A stretch of 64,000 bases of DNA from Amycolatopsis anabasis (GTDB lineage Bacteria; Actinomycetota; Actinomycetes; Mycobacteriales; Pseudonocardiaceae): positions 62,001 through 126,000 of the forward strand of contig NZ_VTHK01000008.1 of NCBI RefSeq assembly GCF_009765355.1, written 5' to 3'. The notes beneath the pieces were generated by a model. It searched no databases. It saw only the letters and a program-made list of their open reading frames with translations, and had not been told where the DNA came from. Shown in pieces: positions 1 to 8,481 of the stretch (its first letter is position 1; each line of letters starts with the position of its first letter). A program made the translations under genes and the position numbers.

Positions 1-1884
1 ATGGGCGCCCGCCCGCTCGCGGTGGCCGATCCGCTGCGCTTCGGCCCGGCGGACGCCCCGGACACCCGGCGCGTGCTGCCCGGCGTGGTCGCCGGGATCG
101 GCGGCTACGGCAACTGCCTCGGGCTGCCGAACATCGGCGGCGAGGTGGTGTTCGACGAAAGCTACGCGGGCAACCCGCTGGTCAACGCGCTGTGCGTCGG
201 CGCGATGCGCAAGGAGGACCTGCACCTCGCGTTCGCCTCCGGCGCCGGGAACAAGATCATCCTGTTCGGGGCGCGCACCGGGCTGGACGGCATCGGCGGC
301 GTCTCGGTGCTCGCGAGCGACACGTTCTCCGGCGACGAGACCACCGCGGGCCGCAAGAAGCTGCCGAGCGTCCAGGTCGGCGACCCGTTCACCGAGAAGG
401 TGCTCATCGAGTGCTGCCTCGAGCTGTTCGCGCAGAAGCTGGTGGTCGGCATCCAGGACCTCGGCGGCGCCGGGCTGTCCTGCGCCACCTCGGAGCTGGC
501 CGCCGCCGGGGATGGCGGCATGCACATCGACCTCGACCGGGTTCCGTTGCGCGCCAAGGGAATGACCCCGGCCGAGATCCTCTCCAGCGAATCCCAGGAA
601 CGCATGTGCGCGGTCGTCGAACCGTCCAATGTGGACGCGTTCATGGCGGTGTGCCGCAAGTGGGACGTGATCGCCACCGAGATCGGCGAGGTCACCGACG
701 GCGACCACCTGGTGATCACCTGGCACGACGAGACCGTGGTCGACGTGCCGCCGCGCACGGTCGCCCACCAGGGCCCGGTGTACGACCGGCCCTACGCCCG
801 CCCGGCCGCCCAGGACGGCATCCAGGCCGACACCCCGGACACGCTCACCCGCCCGTCGACGGGTGCGGAGATCCGGGAAACCCTGCTGCGCATGATCGCC
901 TCACCCAACCTCGCGTCGAAGGAATGGGTGACCGAGCAGTACGACCGGTACGTGCGCGGCAACACCGTGCTCGCGCAGCCCGCCGACTCCGGCGTGATCC
1001 GGATCGACGAGCGGACCGGCCGGGGCGTCGCCGTCTCCACCGACTGCAACTCGCGGTTCGTCTACCTCGACCCGTACCAGGGCACCCAGCTCGCGCTGGC
1101 GGAGGCCTACCGCAACGTGGCCACCAGCGGCGCGACCCCGATCGCGGTCACCAACTGCCTCAACTTCGGCGCGCCCACCGATCCGGGCGTGATGTGGCAG
1201 TTCGAACGCGCGGTGCACGGGCTCGCCGACGGCTGCGCGCAGCTGGGCATCCCGGTGACCGGCGGGAACGTCAGCTTCTTCAACCAGACCGGCGACACCG
1301 CGATCCTGCCGACCCCGGTGGTCGGCGTGCTCGGCGTCCTCGACGACGTCCGCCGCCGCATCCCCACCGGTATCGGCGCCGAAGCGGGCGAAACCCTGAT
1401 CCTGCTCGGCGACACGCACGACGAGTTCGGCGGTTCGGCGTGGGCGCAGGTGATCCACAACCACCTCGGCGGCCGGCCGCCCCGCGTCGACCTGGAGCGC
1501 GAGCGGCTGCTCGCCGAGATCCTGGTCGCCGGTTCGCGCGACGGCATGATCTCCGCGGCCCACGACCTGTCCGACGGCGGCCTCGCGCAGACCCTGGTCG
1601 AGACCGTCCTCATCGGACAGTGCGGCGCACGGGTCGTCCTGGACGAGGACGCGGACCCGTTCGTGCAGTTGTTCTCCGAGTCGGCGGGCCGGGTGCTGGT
1701 CGCCGTGCCGCGCACCGAGGAACTGCGGTTCACCGAGATGTGCACCGCGCGAGGGCTCCCGTGGCGCAAGACCGGCGTGGTCGACCCGGAAGCGGGCGGC
1801 CTGGAGATCCAGAGCGTGGCGAGCTTCGCCTTCGACGAACTCCGCCTCGCCTGGGAGAGCACCCTCCCCAGCCTCTTCGCCTAG
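1..1884 (+). CDS. purL: Phosphoribosylformylglycinamidine synthase II, 5'-truncated
   Basis: This is the large catalytic subunit of FGAM synthase, the fourth step of de novo purine synthesis: FGAR + ATP + ammonia give FGAM, with ammonia supplied by PurQ/PurS. The window opens inside the gene. The first codons (MGARPLAV) correspond to the internal conserved DIMAMGARP segment, not a start, so roughly 120 N-terminal residues lie upstream. The 627 visible residues contain [16 protein letters not shown] (about 32-47), the ATP-binding [13 protein letters not shown] (about 152-164) and the second-half [10 protein letters not shown] (about 421-430). All of this is typical of the small, non-fused PurL. 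It is the first member of the pur cluster continued by purF and purM 10 kb on. A hairpin terminator follows. Confidence 0.97.
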   Translation: MGARPLAVADPLRFGPADAPDTRRVLPGVVAGIGGYGNCLGLPNIGGEVVFDESYAGNPLVNALCVGAMRKEDLHLAFASGAGNKIILFGARTGLDGIGGVSVLASDTFSGDETTAGRKKLPSVQVGDPFTEKVLIECCLELFAQKLVVGIQDLGGAGLSCATSELAAAGDGGMHIDLDRVPLRAKGMTPAEILSSESQERMCAVVEPSNVDAFMAVCRKWDVIATEIGEVTDGDHLVITWHDETVVDVPPRTVAHQGPVYDRPYARPAAQDGIQADTPDTLTRPSTGAEIRETLLRMIASPNLASKEWVTEQYDRYVRGNTVLAQPADSGVIRIDERTGRGVAVSTDCNSRFVYLDPYQGTQLALAEAYRNVATSGATPIAVTNCLNFGAPTDPGVMWQFERAVHGLADGCAQLGIPVTGGNVSFFNQTGDTAILPTPVVGVLGVLDDVRRRIPTGIGAEAGETLILLGDTHDEFGGSAWAQVIHNHLGGRPPRVDLERERLLAEILVAGSRDGMISAAHDLSDGGLAQTLVETVLIGQCGARVVLDEDADPFVQLFSESAGRVLVAVPRTEELRFTEMCTARGLPWRKTGVVDPEAGGLEIQSVASFAFDELRLAWESTLPSLFA

Positions 1885-1923
1885 CCACCCCGAGCCCCCG
1901 CACTCGGCTGGTGCTCGGAGGTC

Positions 1924-1973
1924 ACCAATGCGGCGTTGGGTACCTTCAACGTCCCCAATGCCGCATTGGGGAC
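1924..1973. repeat. Palindromic CAATGC/GCATTG repeat downstream of purL
   Basis: An imperfect palindrome (ACCAATGC..GTTGGGT, 1924-1941) is followed by a perfect one at 1951-1973, with arms GTCCCCAATGC and GCATTGGGGAC around a single C. The same 11-base arm recurs, inserted in frame, inside the ECF ATPase gene at 27686-27709. It looks like a dispersed palindromic element of this genome. It lacks a T-tract and is probably not the purL terminator itself. Confidence 0.7.
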
Positions 1974-2007
1974 GGCGCCCAGCACCCGGCGGCGGCCGCG
2001 ATAGGAA

Positions 2008-2088
2008 GGGACCTTTGCTCCGGCGAAACGTGAGCGGGGGACCTTTACTACCGCAGAACGTGAGTAAAGGTCCCCCGCTATTTTTTCG
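2008..2088 (+). terminator. purL terminator built from a duplicated 29-nt unit
   Basis: Two direct copies of a unit starting GGGACCTTT and ending in AACGTGAG lie at about 2009-2036 and 2038-2065. The second copy forms the left arm of a perfect 14-bp hairpin (GGGGGACCTTTACT, 2036-2049, with its complement at 2063-2076). The hairpin is followed by gctATTTTTTC, the best T-run in the neighbourhood, so it is a good intrinsic terminator for purL. It also faces the convergent pentapeptide-repeat gene. Confidence 0.75.
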
Positions 2089-2103
2089 GGCGCCGGGATG
2101 GGC

Positions 2104-3189
2104 TCACCCGCTTGCCTGGGCCGTGGTGATGCGGTAAGTGCCGTCGCGGAGTTCCCTGGTCCGCCAGCCCTCGGGGAGGTGGAGTTCGCGGGCCGGGTTC
2201 ACCTGGGTGTTGTGGAGTTCCACGGTTCCGGGCAGGCGCCGGAAGCGCAGGTCGGTGCTGTCTTCGAACCGCGTGTTCTCCAGTTCCAGGCTGGTCTCGA
2301 AGGTCGTGCCGGCGAAGACCGCCAGGCCCGAGAACTTCGCGCGCTTGAACGTGGTCTTCCCGGTGAACACCGTCCCCTCGAAGTCGGCGCGCCCGTTGAA
2401 CTCGGTGCCGCTGAACCACGCGCGATCCCGGAAAACCGTGCGCTGGCAGTGGAACCGGCCGGAGGTTCGGCCCGCGCCGGTGCTCGCCTCGGTGAACCAG
2501 GTGGGTCCGGTGAACTCGCATTCGCGGAACGTGGTGCTGCTGTGCAGTTTGGCGAGGCGGATGATCAGCGAGCCGATGCGGCGCCCGCCGATGTCGAAGT
2601 ACTCCAGGGCGGCCCCGGTGAGGTCGAGGTCGTAGGCGGGGGCCTCCGCGTCGGACGTGAGCGGGAGGAGGTCCTTGATCAGGCGCTGGGCGGTGAGGCG
2701 GACGGTGAGTTCGCGGTCGACCTCGGAATCGTCGGTCTCCGCCTCGTCCCAGCGCGGGTGGTGGAAGGGGCGGCGCAGGTAGGCGCACAGCACGTCGAGG
2801 ACGGTCTGCGTGTAGGACGGGCGGCTGCGGGCGAGCCCGGCGAGCGCGTGCAGCGCGCCCACCCGCACCTGGTCGGTCGCGTGCCCGAGCAGTTCCACCG
2901 ACTTCGCGAACCGTTCGTCGGCGACCCGCTCGCTCTCCAGCGCGTACCGCTCGCGTTCGGTCTCCTGGCGGCGTTCCTCCACCTGGCGCCGCCGGTCGTT
3001 GAGCCACAACGCGTAGAGCGCCACCAGCGCGCCCGCCGCCAGCCCACCGGTTTTGAGCGCCTCGCTGCGGCTGGTGGCCTTGTCGGTGAACAACCAGCCG
3101 GTGACGGCGATCAGCAGCACCAGCGCGCAGCACACGGTGCCGAAAAGCGGCGTCTTCCACAGGGGGCGGCGGTTTCGCGGATCGGTCAC
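2104..3189 (-). CDS. Pentapeptide-repeat membrane protein
   Basis: This 361-residue protein has two N-terminal hydrophobic segments (about 13-34 and 46-63). A highly charged coiled-coil stretch follows (about 64-95, NDRRRQVEERRQETERERYA), then a helical region. The C-terminal third consists of pentapeptide repeats (about 190-330), visible as FRECEF, WFSGTEFNGRADFEGTVF, TFKRAKFSG and FAGTTFE. These fold as a right-handed quadrilateral beta-helix. Such membrane-tethered pentapeptide proteins are common in actinomycetes and have no assigned function. It is convergent with purL, with a terminator between them. Confidence 0.85.
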   Translation of the reverse strand: MTDPRNRRPLWKTPLFGTVCCALVLLIAVTGWLFTDKATSRSEALKTGGLAAGALVALYALWLNDRRRQVEERRQETERERYALESERVADERFAKSVELLGHATDQVRVGALHALAGLARSRPSYTQTVLDVLCAYLRRPFHHPRWDEAETDDSEVDRELTVRLTAQRLIKDLLPLTSDAEAPAYDLDLTGAALEYFDIGGRRIGSLIIRLAKLHSSTTFRECEFTGPTWFTEASTGAGRTSGRFHCQRTVFRDRAWFSGTEFNGRADFEGTVFTGKTTFKRAKFSGLAVFAGTTFETSLELENTRFEDSTDLRFRRLPGTVELHNTQVNPARELHLPEGWRTRELRDGTYRITTAQASG

Positions 3190-3373
3190 GGGGTGGAACG
3201 GTAGCCGCCCGGACGCGTCAGTGTCTGTCTGAGAACTCGCTCCGCGATCACGTCGACCGGGCGCTCCCGCACGGGCCTCGCTCGGCTTTTGCCGTTGGGC
3301 GCCCTAGCGGGGCCTTCGGCCGGCGAGATCCTCGGCGCGTTTTCGCGGCTCACTCCGGTTCTCAGAGGTTCTA

Positions 3374-3868
3374 TCAGTGGGGCAGACTTCGCTGCCACAG
3401 CACGGTGTCCAGCCAGCGGCCGTGCTTGAAGCCGACCCGGGTGAGCCGCCCTGCCTCGGTGAAACCGCGCCGCCGGTGCAGTTCCGCCGACGCCGGGTCG
3501 CCGCCGTCGGCGATCACCGCGATCATCTCGCGGATCCCGGTCGCCGCGCAGCGCGCCAGCAACTCGTCGAGCAGGCGGCCGCCGAAACCGAGTCCCGCCG
3601 AACCGGGCGCCACGTAGACCGAATCCTCCGCGGTCTGCCGGTAGGCGGGCCGGGTCTTCCACGGCGAGCAGTACGCGTACCCGGCGACCTCGCCTGCGGA
3701 TTCGGCCACCAGGAACGGCAGCCCGGTTTCGGCGACGGAGGCGAACCGCCGTTCCCACTCCGCCCGGTCCGGCGCGGTCAACTCGAAGGTCGCGACGCTC
3801 GTCCGCACGTAATGCGCGTAGATCTCGGTGATCGAGTCGAGGTCATCGGGCGAAGCGGGCCGCACCAC
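3374..3868 (-). CDS. GNAT N-acetyltransferase, phosphinothricin-acetyltransferase-like
   Basis: This is a single GNAT domain of about 164 residues: N-terminal VRPASPDDLDSITEIYAHYV, then VAGYAYCSPWKTRPAYRQTAEDSVYVAPGSAGLGFGGRLLDELL, the acetyl-CoA-binding A motif. The C-terminal HRRRGFTEAGRLTRVGFKHGRWLD resembles the PAT/Bar subfamily, which acetylates phosphinothricin-like amines or amino acids. The substrate is unknown. I place the start at the GTG at 3868, although an ATG at 3892 is also in frame. That GTG mirrors the GTG of the divergent XRE-cupin gene at the same distance from an identical promoter half. The pairing suggests the regulator controls this enzyme. Confidence 0.85.
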   Translation of the reverse strand: MVRPASPDDLDSITEIYAHYVRTSVATFELTAPDRAEWERRFASVAETGLPFLVAESAGEVAGYAYCSPWKTRPAYRQTAEDSVYVAPGSAGLGFGGRLLDELLARCAATGIREMIAVIADGGDPASAELHRRRGFTEAGRLTRVGFKHGRWLDTVLWQRSLPH

Positions 3869-3908
3869 CTTCGCTATAGTGGAATGATCCATTACTATAG
3901 CGTAGGTG
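3866..3908. promoter_or_regulatory. Symmetric divergent promoter/operator, leaderless on both sides
   Basis: Two 15-base arms, CACCTTCGCTATAGT (3866-3880) and ACTATAGCGTAGGTG (3894-3908), are inverted repeats with one mismatch around a 13-base spacer. The spacer itself holds AATG..CATT. Each arm carries a TAnnnT-like -10 region and ends in a GTG start codon, at 3868 on the minus strand and 3906 on the plus strand. There is no room for a ribosome binding site on either side, so both transcripts are predicted to be leaderless. The palindrome is probably bound by the XRE-cupin protein. Confidence 0.65.
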
Positions 3909-4478
3909 GATCTCCTGGCGTTGGGCAAGCGCGTTCAGGCGCTGCGCGTGGAACGGGGTATGACGCTGCAGGGGCTCGCCGAGCGGTCGTCGGTGAGCCT
4001 GAGCATGCTGTCCTCGGTGGAACGCGGCGAGAAGGCGCCGACCGTCGTGGTGCTGGACCGCATCGCCGGCGGGCTCGGCGTCCGGCTCGCCCGCCTGATC
4101 GAGGACCCGGAAACCCAGCGGATCGTGGTGCGCCGGGCCGATCAGCAGGACGTCGTGCACGAACCGGGTGGCTGGCGCCGGACCATCCTGACCCCGGTCG
4201 TGCCCGGGGTGAACTTCGAGTGGATCTCGGTCACCCTGCCGCCCGGCTGCGAAGCGGGCACCTACGGGCCGTGGGCCGCCGGATCGCACGAGTTCATCGT
4301 GGTGACCGGGGGCGTGCTGGCGATGACCATCGGCGAGCGGGAGGTCGAGCTGGCGGCGGGCGACTCGGTGTACCTCGCCGCCGACGTCCCGCACGGCTAC
4401 GCCAACCGCGGCGGCGCCGACTGCCACTACTTCGTGGCCGCGCTGATCATGCGGCCACGAAGCAGTCGCACATCTTGA
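3906..4478 (+). CDS. XRE-family transcriptional regulator with C-terminal cupin
   Basis: The 190-residue protein has an N-terminal helix-turn-helix (about 8-62; GKRVQALRVERGMTLQGLAE and SVSLSMLSSVERGEKAPT). A cupin sensor domain follows (about 105-185; LPPGCEAGTYGPWAAGSHEF, GDSVYLAADVPHGYAN). In this family the cupin binds a small ligand and controls DNA binding at a nearby palindrome. It is divergent from the GNAT gene and starts inside the symmetric promoter, so autoregulation and control of the acetyltransferase are likely. The start is the GTG at 3906, consistent with leaderless expression. It converges on the next gene with 11 bases between stops. Confidence 0.88.
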   Translation: MDLLALGKRVQALRVERGMTLQGLAERSSVSLSMLSSVERGEKAPTVVVLDRIAGGLGVRLARLIEDPETQRIVVRRADQQDVVHEPGGWRRTILTPVVPGVNFEWISVTLPPGCEAGTYGPWAAGSHEFIVVTGGVLAMTIGEREVELAAGDSVYLAADVPHGYANRGGADCHYFVAALIMRPRSSRTS

Positions 4479-4489
4479 ATCAGCAGAAC

Positions 4490-5527
4490 CTAGAAGTAGA
4501 ACATGTTATCGACGCAGAAGCTCTGCCCGGACGGCTTCTTCGCCGACACCAGGCCGTTGACCTCCGCGCCGCCGGCCGTGCCCTTGATCGCCGCCGAGGC
4601 GAAGTCGGCGATCTCCAGCGACCCCGAGGGTTCCGCGGTGAGCTTCACCTGCTTCGCGATCGCCTGCTGGATCGTCTGCTCCAGGGTGGCCTTGGACTCC
4701 GAGCAGACCAGGCCGCCCGCGCCCGCGGCGTCCCCGGCGCTGAGCTTGGCGAGGAAGTCGCCGATCGCCTTGGTGCCCTCGCCCGAACTCCGCGGCATGC
4801 CCGGCGTCGAGGACGGCTCGCCGGGCTCGGACTCCGCGGTGGGGTCGTTCAGCCCGGTCGGCTTGCCGGTCGGCTTCAGCTTGGGCCCGCCGGTCGCGTT
4901 CTTCCAGCAGTACTTCTCGCCCGCCTTGCTGACGGTGCCCTGGTACGTCACGGGTTTGCCGTTGATCATGACCTCGACGCTCGCCGTGTAGTCGCCCGCG
5001 GCGGCCGCGGTCGGGCCACTGATCAGCTTGGCGCCGGAGGTCCGGTCCACGTTGTCGATCAGCGAGGCGACCTCCGGTTCGGCGTCCGCGCACTTGAGCG
5101 CGGTCAGCGCCGCCTTGTCCTTGGCGTTCAGCGCGTTCACGATCGCCTGCACGGTCTTGTCCTGTTCGGCGGACGCCTTGTCGTCGCCGAGGAAGAACCC
5201 GGGCGCCACGAAACCGGTGATGCCGATCCCGGCGAGCACGACCACGGCGATCGCCAGCGCGATCCACAGCCCCGCCTTGCTCTTCCTGACCGGCGGCGGC
5301 GGACCGCCGAACCCGCCCGGCTGGCCGTACTGCGGGAACTGCGCGGTCTGCGGATAGCCGCCGTCGGGTGGCGGGTAGCCCCCGGGCTGCTGCTGCCCGT
5401 ACTGGTCGTACTGGCCGCCGTGCGGCTGGCCGAACCCGCCGGTGGCCGGGTAACCGCCCTGGCCGTAGGGATCGGGCTGCTGGCCGTAGGGCCGCGGGCC
5501 CTGGCCGGGTGGTGGCGGGTAGGTCAT
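4490..5527 (-). CDS. Membrane protein with Tyr/Gly/Gln/Pro-rich N-terminus and duplicated extracytoplasmic domain
   Basis: I do not recognise a specific family. The 345-residue protein has a low-complexity cytoplasmic region (1-82, rich in P, G, Q and Y) and one membrane segment (about 86-110). Outside the membrane are two related domains joined by a Pro/Ser/Glu linker. Each begins with a helix of the type IVNALNAKDKAAL or IGDFLAKLSAGDAAG and carries one early and one late cysteine (LKC..KYCW; LVC..SFCV). They resemble NTF2-like or DUF4878-type lipoprotein domains. The start is the ATG at 5527 (MTYPPPPGQGP), since upstream in-frame sequence is intergenic in character. Such proteins often act at the actinobacterial envelope; the role is unknown. 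Confidence 0.8.
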   Translation of the reverse strand: MTYPPPPGQGPRPYGQQPDPYGQGGYPATGGFGQPHGGQYDQYGQQQPGGYPPPDGGYPQTAQFPQYGQPGGFGGPPPPVRKSKAGLWIALAIAVVVLAGIGITGFVAPGFFLGDDKASAEQDKTVQAIVNALNAKDKAALTALKCADAEPEVASLIDNVDRTSGAKLISGPTAAAAGDYTASVEVMINGKPVTYQGTVSKAGEKYCWKNATGGPKLKPTGKPTGLNDPTAESEPGEPSSTPGMPRSSGEGTKAIGDFLAKLSAGDAAGAGGLVCSESKATLEQTIQQAIAKQVKLTAEPSGSLEIADFASAAIKGTAGGAEVNGLVSAKKPSGQSFCVDNMFYF

Positions 5528-5667
5528 GAATGCGCCTTTCGTGCGGATGCCCTGCGCAGTATCTCCCGTTGAGCGACCGGCCGCCCCGGTTTTGGCCGTG
5601 AACGTCCCGGAAACGGCGAGCTCCCGCCCGGCCGGAGCCGAGCGGGAGCCGACGGGTGCCGAAGGGA

Positions 5668-6564
5668 TCAGCCGTTGGCGAGTGCCACCAGCCGGTCGTA
5701 GGCGCCGTTGAAGCGGTTGAAATCGATCGGGGACGAGGTGTACTGCCAGAAGGTGTAGAAGCCCCAGTTGAACGGCAGGGTGCCCGGGGCGGACGCGTAC
5801 CGGGCCACCCACAGCGGCGCCGTGGCGCTGAAGTCGCCGTCGACGCACTGGCTCCACCAACTGGTGCTGGTGTAGATGACCGGCCAGCGACCGGTCCGGG
5901 CGTGGTAGCGGTCGTGGAAGTCCTTGATCCACGCGGTCATCCCGCTCTTGCTCTTGCCGTAGCAGGTGGCGCCGTACGGGTTGTACTCCATGTCCAGCGC
6001 GCCCGGCAGGGTCTTCCCGTCCCGGGACCAGGCGCCGCCGCGGTCGACGAAGTAGTCCGCCTGAGCGGCGCCGCTGGAGCGATCCGGCAGCGCGAAGTGG
6101 TACGAGCCGCGGATCATGCCCACGTTGTAGGAGCCGTTGTACTGCTGGGTGTGGTAGGGGTTCTTGTACCCGGTGCCCTCGGTCGCCTTGACGTAGGCGA
6201 ACCGCTTGCCCTGGCCCCACCAGTAGTTCCAGTCGACGTTGCCCTGGTGGCCGCTCACGTCGATGCCCTCGACGCTGGCCGTGATCTGGAACCCGTCGGG
6301 GCCCATCGCCGGTTCGCGCCGGGCCTGGTCCCGGGTTTCCGGGGTCGACCGGTCACCCTCGACCCGCGCGATCTGCGAGCCGAGCGCGTGGTCGTTGGCG
6401 CGCACGTAGTCGTCGACCGGCATGCCGTCGACGGTCGCGGGCACCGCGGCGCCCTCGGCAGGGGACGCGCCGGCCGCGGCGGGAGCGCCGAGCAGGAGCG
6501 CGCCGGCCGAGACGGCGAAGGCGGCGCACAGGGCGCGCCGCCAGCTTCTTCGTGCAGTGGACAT
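5668..6564 (-). CDS. Secreted GH25 muramidase (lysozyme)
   Basis: Glycoside hydrolase family 25 enzymes cleave the MurNAc-GlcNAc bond of peptidoglycan. The 298-residue protein has a Sec signal peptide (about 1-33, ALLLGAPAAAGASP). A short linker precedes the GH25 barrel (about 98-297). Expected acidic residues are present: Asp102 in IDVSGHQG, Glu129 in VKATEGTG, and Asp191/Glu193 in ALDMEYNPYG. The sequences RTGRWPVIYTSTSWW and LWVARYA are also typical. It is a paralogue of the next gene upstream (6755-7675), same strand, about 55-60% identical in the catalytic domain by eye. It is likely used in cell-wall remodelling or predation on other bacteria. Confidence 0.93.
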   Translation of the reverse strand: MSTARRSWRRALCAAFAVSAGALLLGAPAAAGASPAEGAAVPATVDGMPVDDYVRANDHALGSQIARVEGDRSTPETRDQARREPAMGPDGFQITASVEGIDVSGHQGNVDWNYWWGQGKRFAYVKATEGTGYKNPYHTQQYNGSYNVGMIRGSYHFALPDRSSGAAQADYFVDRGGAWSRDGKTLPGALDMEYNPYGATCYGKSKSGMTAWIKDFHDRYHARTGRWPVIYTSTSWWSQCVDGDFSATAPLWVARYASAPGTLPFNWGFYTFWQYTSSPIDFNRFNGAYDRLVALANG

Positions 6565-6595
6565 AGCAGGATCCCTTCACAAATACCCTCGCGGT

Positions 6596-6621
6596 GGGCG
6601 GCTCACTGCAAGTAGCCGCCC
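6596..6621 (-). promoter_or_regulatory. Hairpin in the 5' leader of the GH25 gene
   Basis: A perfect 8-bp GGGCGGCT/AGCCGCCC hairpin with a 10-base loop lies about 30 bases upstream of the GH25 start, just above GAAGGGATCCTGCT. The surrounding leader is AT-rich for this genome. It could modulate translation or mRNA stability. I could not match it to ydaO or another known riboswitch. Confidence 0.35.
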
Positions 6622-6754
6622 GAGCGTTGATTGTTAAACATGAATGGCTGTTTGTCACTAAATTCCGTGAACCTGGCCGTCCGTGTGAGTGGCTAACAAA
6701 AAGCCAACAAACACGGCACGTGATACCGGACAGAAGGGGACAGTGCGGTACGGA

Positions 6755-7675
6755 TCACCCGTGGGCGAGCGCGCGCAGGCGTTCCAGCGAGCCGTTGAAG
6801 TAGTTCTGGTCGCCGGGCAGGCTGCCCTTGTTGGCGAACTGCCAGATCGTCTGGGCGGGCCAGCCGGCGGGGAGTTCGCCGATCTCGGTGTGGTACCGGG
6901 CCAGCCAGAGCGGGCTCTGCGCGCCGAAGGCGGCGGTGTTCCCGGTGCAGCGCTTCCACCAGTTCGTGCTGGTGTAGATGGCCGGCCACCGGCCGGTGCG
7001 CGCGCGGTAGGTGTTGGCAAAGTCCCGGATCCACGCGGTCATCCCGGCGGCGTCCTTGCCGTAACAGACATCGCCGTAGGGGTTGTACTCGGCGTCCAGC
7101 GCCCCGGGCAGCGTCCTGCCGTCCGCCGACCAGCCGCCGCCGTGGTCGACGAAGTAGTTGGCCTGAGCGGCGCCGCCGGACACGTCCGGCCGGGCGAAGT
7201 GGTACGCGCCGCGGATCATCCCGGCGCCGTAGGAGCCGTTGTACTGCTGGGCGAACCGCGGGTTGGTGAACCCGGTGCCCTCGGTGGCCTTGACGTAGAC
7301 GAACTTGGCCCCGGCGTTCGCGGCGCCGGGCCAGTCGACGTCGCCCTGGTGGCCGCTCACGTCGTGGCCGAGCGTCTGGGCGGTGAGCTCGTACCGGATC
7401 GGCGTCCCGTGCACGCCCTCGTGCTCGGCGATCCGCGAACCCGCCGAGTTGGCGTCCGCGAGGCTGTAGTCGGCGGTGTCCGCGTAGCCGGTGCGGGCCA
7501 CCTCGGGGTCCTGCCAGGCGTGGACCAGCCCGGCGGTCAGCGCGCCGACCGCGGTGACCGCCAAGCCGAGCCGGAGCAGCGGGCCGCGGCGCGGTGGCCG
7601 CGGCGGGGGTTCCGGGGTCCGGGTGGCCGCGATGACCCGTGGCATCGCCCGCCGCACGGGTTCGGCATCGTTCAC
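6755..7675 (-). CDS. GH25 muramidase with N-terminal signal anchor
   Basis: This second GH25 lysozyme has 306 residues. It differs from its neighbour in the N-terminus: a Pro/Arg-rich cytoplasmic tail (1-32) and one membrane segment (about 34-51) with no obvious cleavage site, so it is probably anchored. The catalytic barrel covers about 103-305, with Asp105 (HDVSGHQG), Glu132 (KATEGTG) and Asp194/Glu196 (ALDAEYNPYG). Tandem duplication followed by change of localisation (secreted versus tethered) is the simplest history. The 190 bases between the two genes allow separate promoters. Confidence 0.92.
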   Translation of the reverse strand: MNDAEPVRRAMPRVIAATRTPEPPPRPPRRGPLLRLGLAVTAVGALTAGLVHAWQDPEVARTGYADTADYSLADANSAGSRIAEHEGVHGTPIRYELTAQTLGHDVSGHQGDVDWPGAANAGAKFVYVKATEGTGFTNPRFAQQYNGSYGAGMIRGAYHFARPDVSGGAAQANYFVDHGGGWSADGRTLPGALDAEYNPYGDVCYGKDAAGMTAWIRDFANTYRARTGRWPAIYTSTNWWKRCTGNTAAFGAQSPLWLARYHTEIGELPAGWPAQTIWQFANKGSLPGDQNYFNGSLERLRALAHG

Positions 7676-7805
7676 GTCAGGCCCCCGATCTGCCGCCTCG
7701 CGGCTCGCACGCTAACCCTCCGGGCGACACGATGCCTCGATGGAGCGCAATATGCGAATCGGTTGTCACCTGCCCGGGTGATCTTGACCAGGTGAACGAA
7801 TTGGG

Positions 7806-8426
7806 CTACCGGCCCTCTTCGGCCAGGGCCTTCGTGAGGTGCTCGGCGGGCACGACCGCGGTGATCAGGTCGTGCGGGTTGATCGCCACCGCGTGCCCGG
7901 CGAGCAGCGGCACGATGTCCCGCCCGAGCACCGCCCGGGCGTGCGGCCAGTCCCCCGGCACGAGCGCCTTCGACGTGTAGGCGGGGACCAGCACGCGGCC
8001 GTCGGTGTTGTGGAACCCGATCACCGTCCGCTGTATCGGCGACATGGCGTAGACGAACAGCGTGGCGTCCAGGATCACCCGCGGCAGGTCCTCGGGCGGC
8101 CGGTGGTTGGTCCGCACGAGCTGCAGGAGGCGTTCCAGCTCGTTCCGGGGCTCCGGGAAGCCGAGCGCCTTGGGCGAGGGGCGGTACCGGTCGTTGGGGT
8201 GGAAGTCCTCGACGATCTGCCCGTTCGCGTTCACCGGGTAGGCGCCGACGACCGCCCAGGACGGCACCGGGCCGTTCGGGTCGAAGGCCTCGTCGATGAC
8301 GTAGAGCCAGCTGTTGGGGTTCCGCCGCGCGTTGCCGCGCATCTCGTCGGTGATCTTGGGCTTGCTCAGCCTGGGGCCGGGTTCCGGATTGGGTGCGAGC
8401 CGGTCGGCCTCGTCCCGCTGCGACAT
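7806..8426 (-). CDS. Type VII secretion-associated SseB-like protein
   Basis: The 206-residue protein matches my memory of proteins annotated as type VII secretion system-associated. The typical core is NSWLYVIDEAFDPNG, PSWAVVGAYPVN, FHPNDRYRPSPKALGFPEP and NELERLLQLVRTNHR. An SseB-N-terminal-like domain follows (VPAYTSKALVPGDWPHARAVLGRDI). It is predicted to be cytosolic with no signal peptide. No ESX structural gene (EccC, WXG100 or mycosin) lies in the window, so this copy is an orphan. Its role in secretion is by association only. It is divergent from the SCP-like gene, with 55 bases between starts. Confidence 0.7.
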   Translation of the reverse strand: MSQRDEADRLAPNPEPGPRLSKPKITDEMRGNARRNPNSWLYVIDEAFDPNGPVPSWAVVGAYPVNANGQIVEDFHPNDRYRPSPKALGFPEPRNELERLLQLVRTNHRPPEDLPRVILDATLFVYAMSPIQRTVIGFHNTDGRVLVPAYTSKALVPGDWPHARAVLGRDIVPLLAGHAVAINPHDLITAVVPAEHLTKALAEEGR

Positions 8427-8481
8427 GTGCCTCCCTAGATCACGTGTGCCAACGCATCTGGAGTCACTCTACTGTTGTGCC

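Noticed and set aside
5528-6220. In-frame extension of the Tyr/Gly-rich membrane protein gene towards the GH25 gene
   Set aside because: The extension lies antisense-free but out of frame over the GH25 coding region and has no protein-like composition. The ATG at 5527 gives a natural N-terminus.
6565-6754. ydaO/c-di-AMP riboswitch upstream of the GH25 gene, as seen for other cell-wall hydrolases
   Set aside because: Conserved core elements of that aptamer could not be found; only a simple hairpin is visible.
7806-8426. An ESX/type VII secretion locus
   Set aside because: Only one associated-type protein is present. No EccB/C/D, WXG100 or mycosin gene lies nearby.
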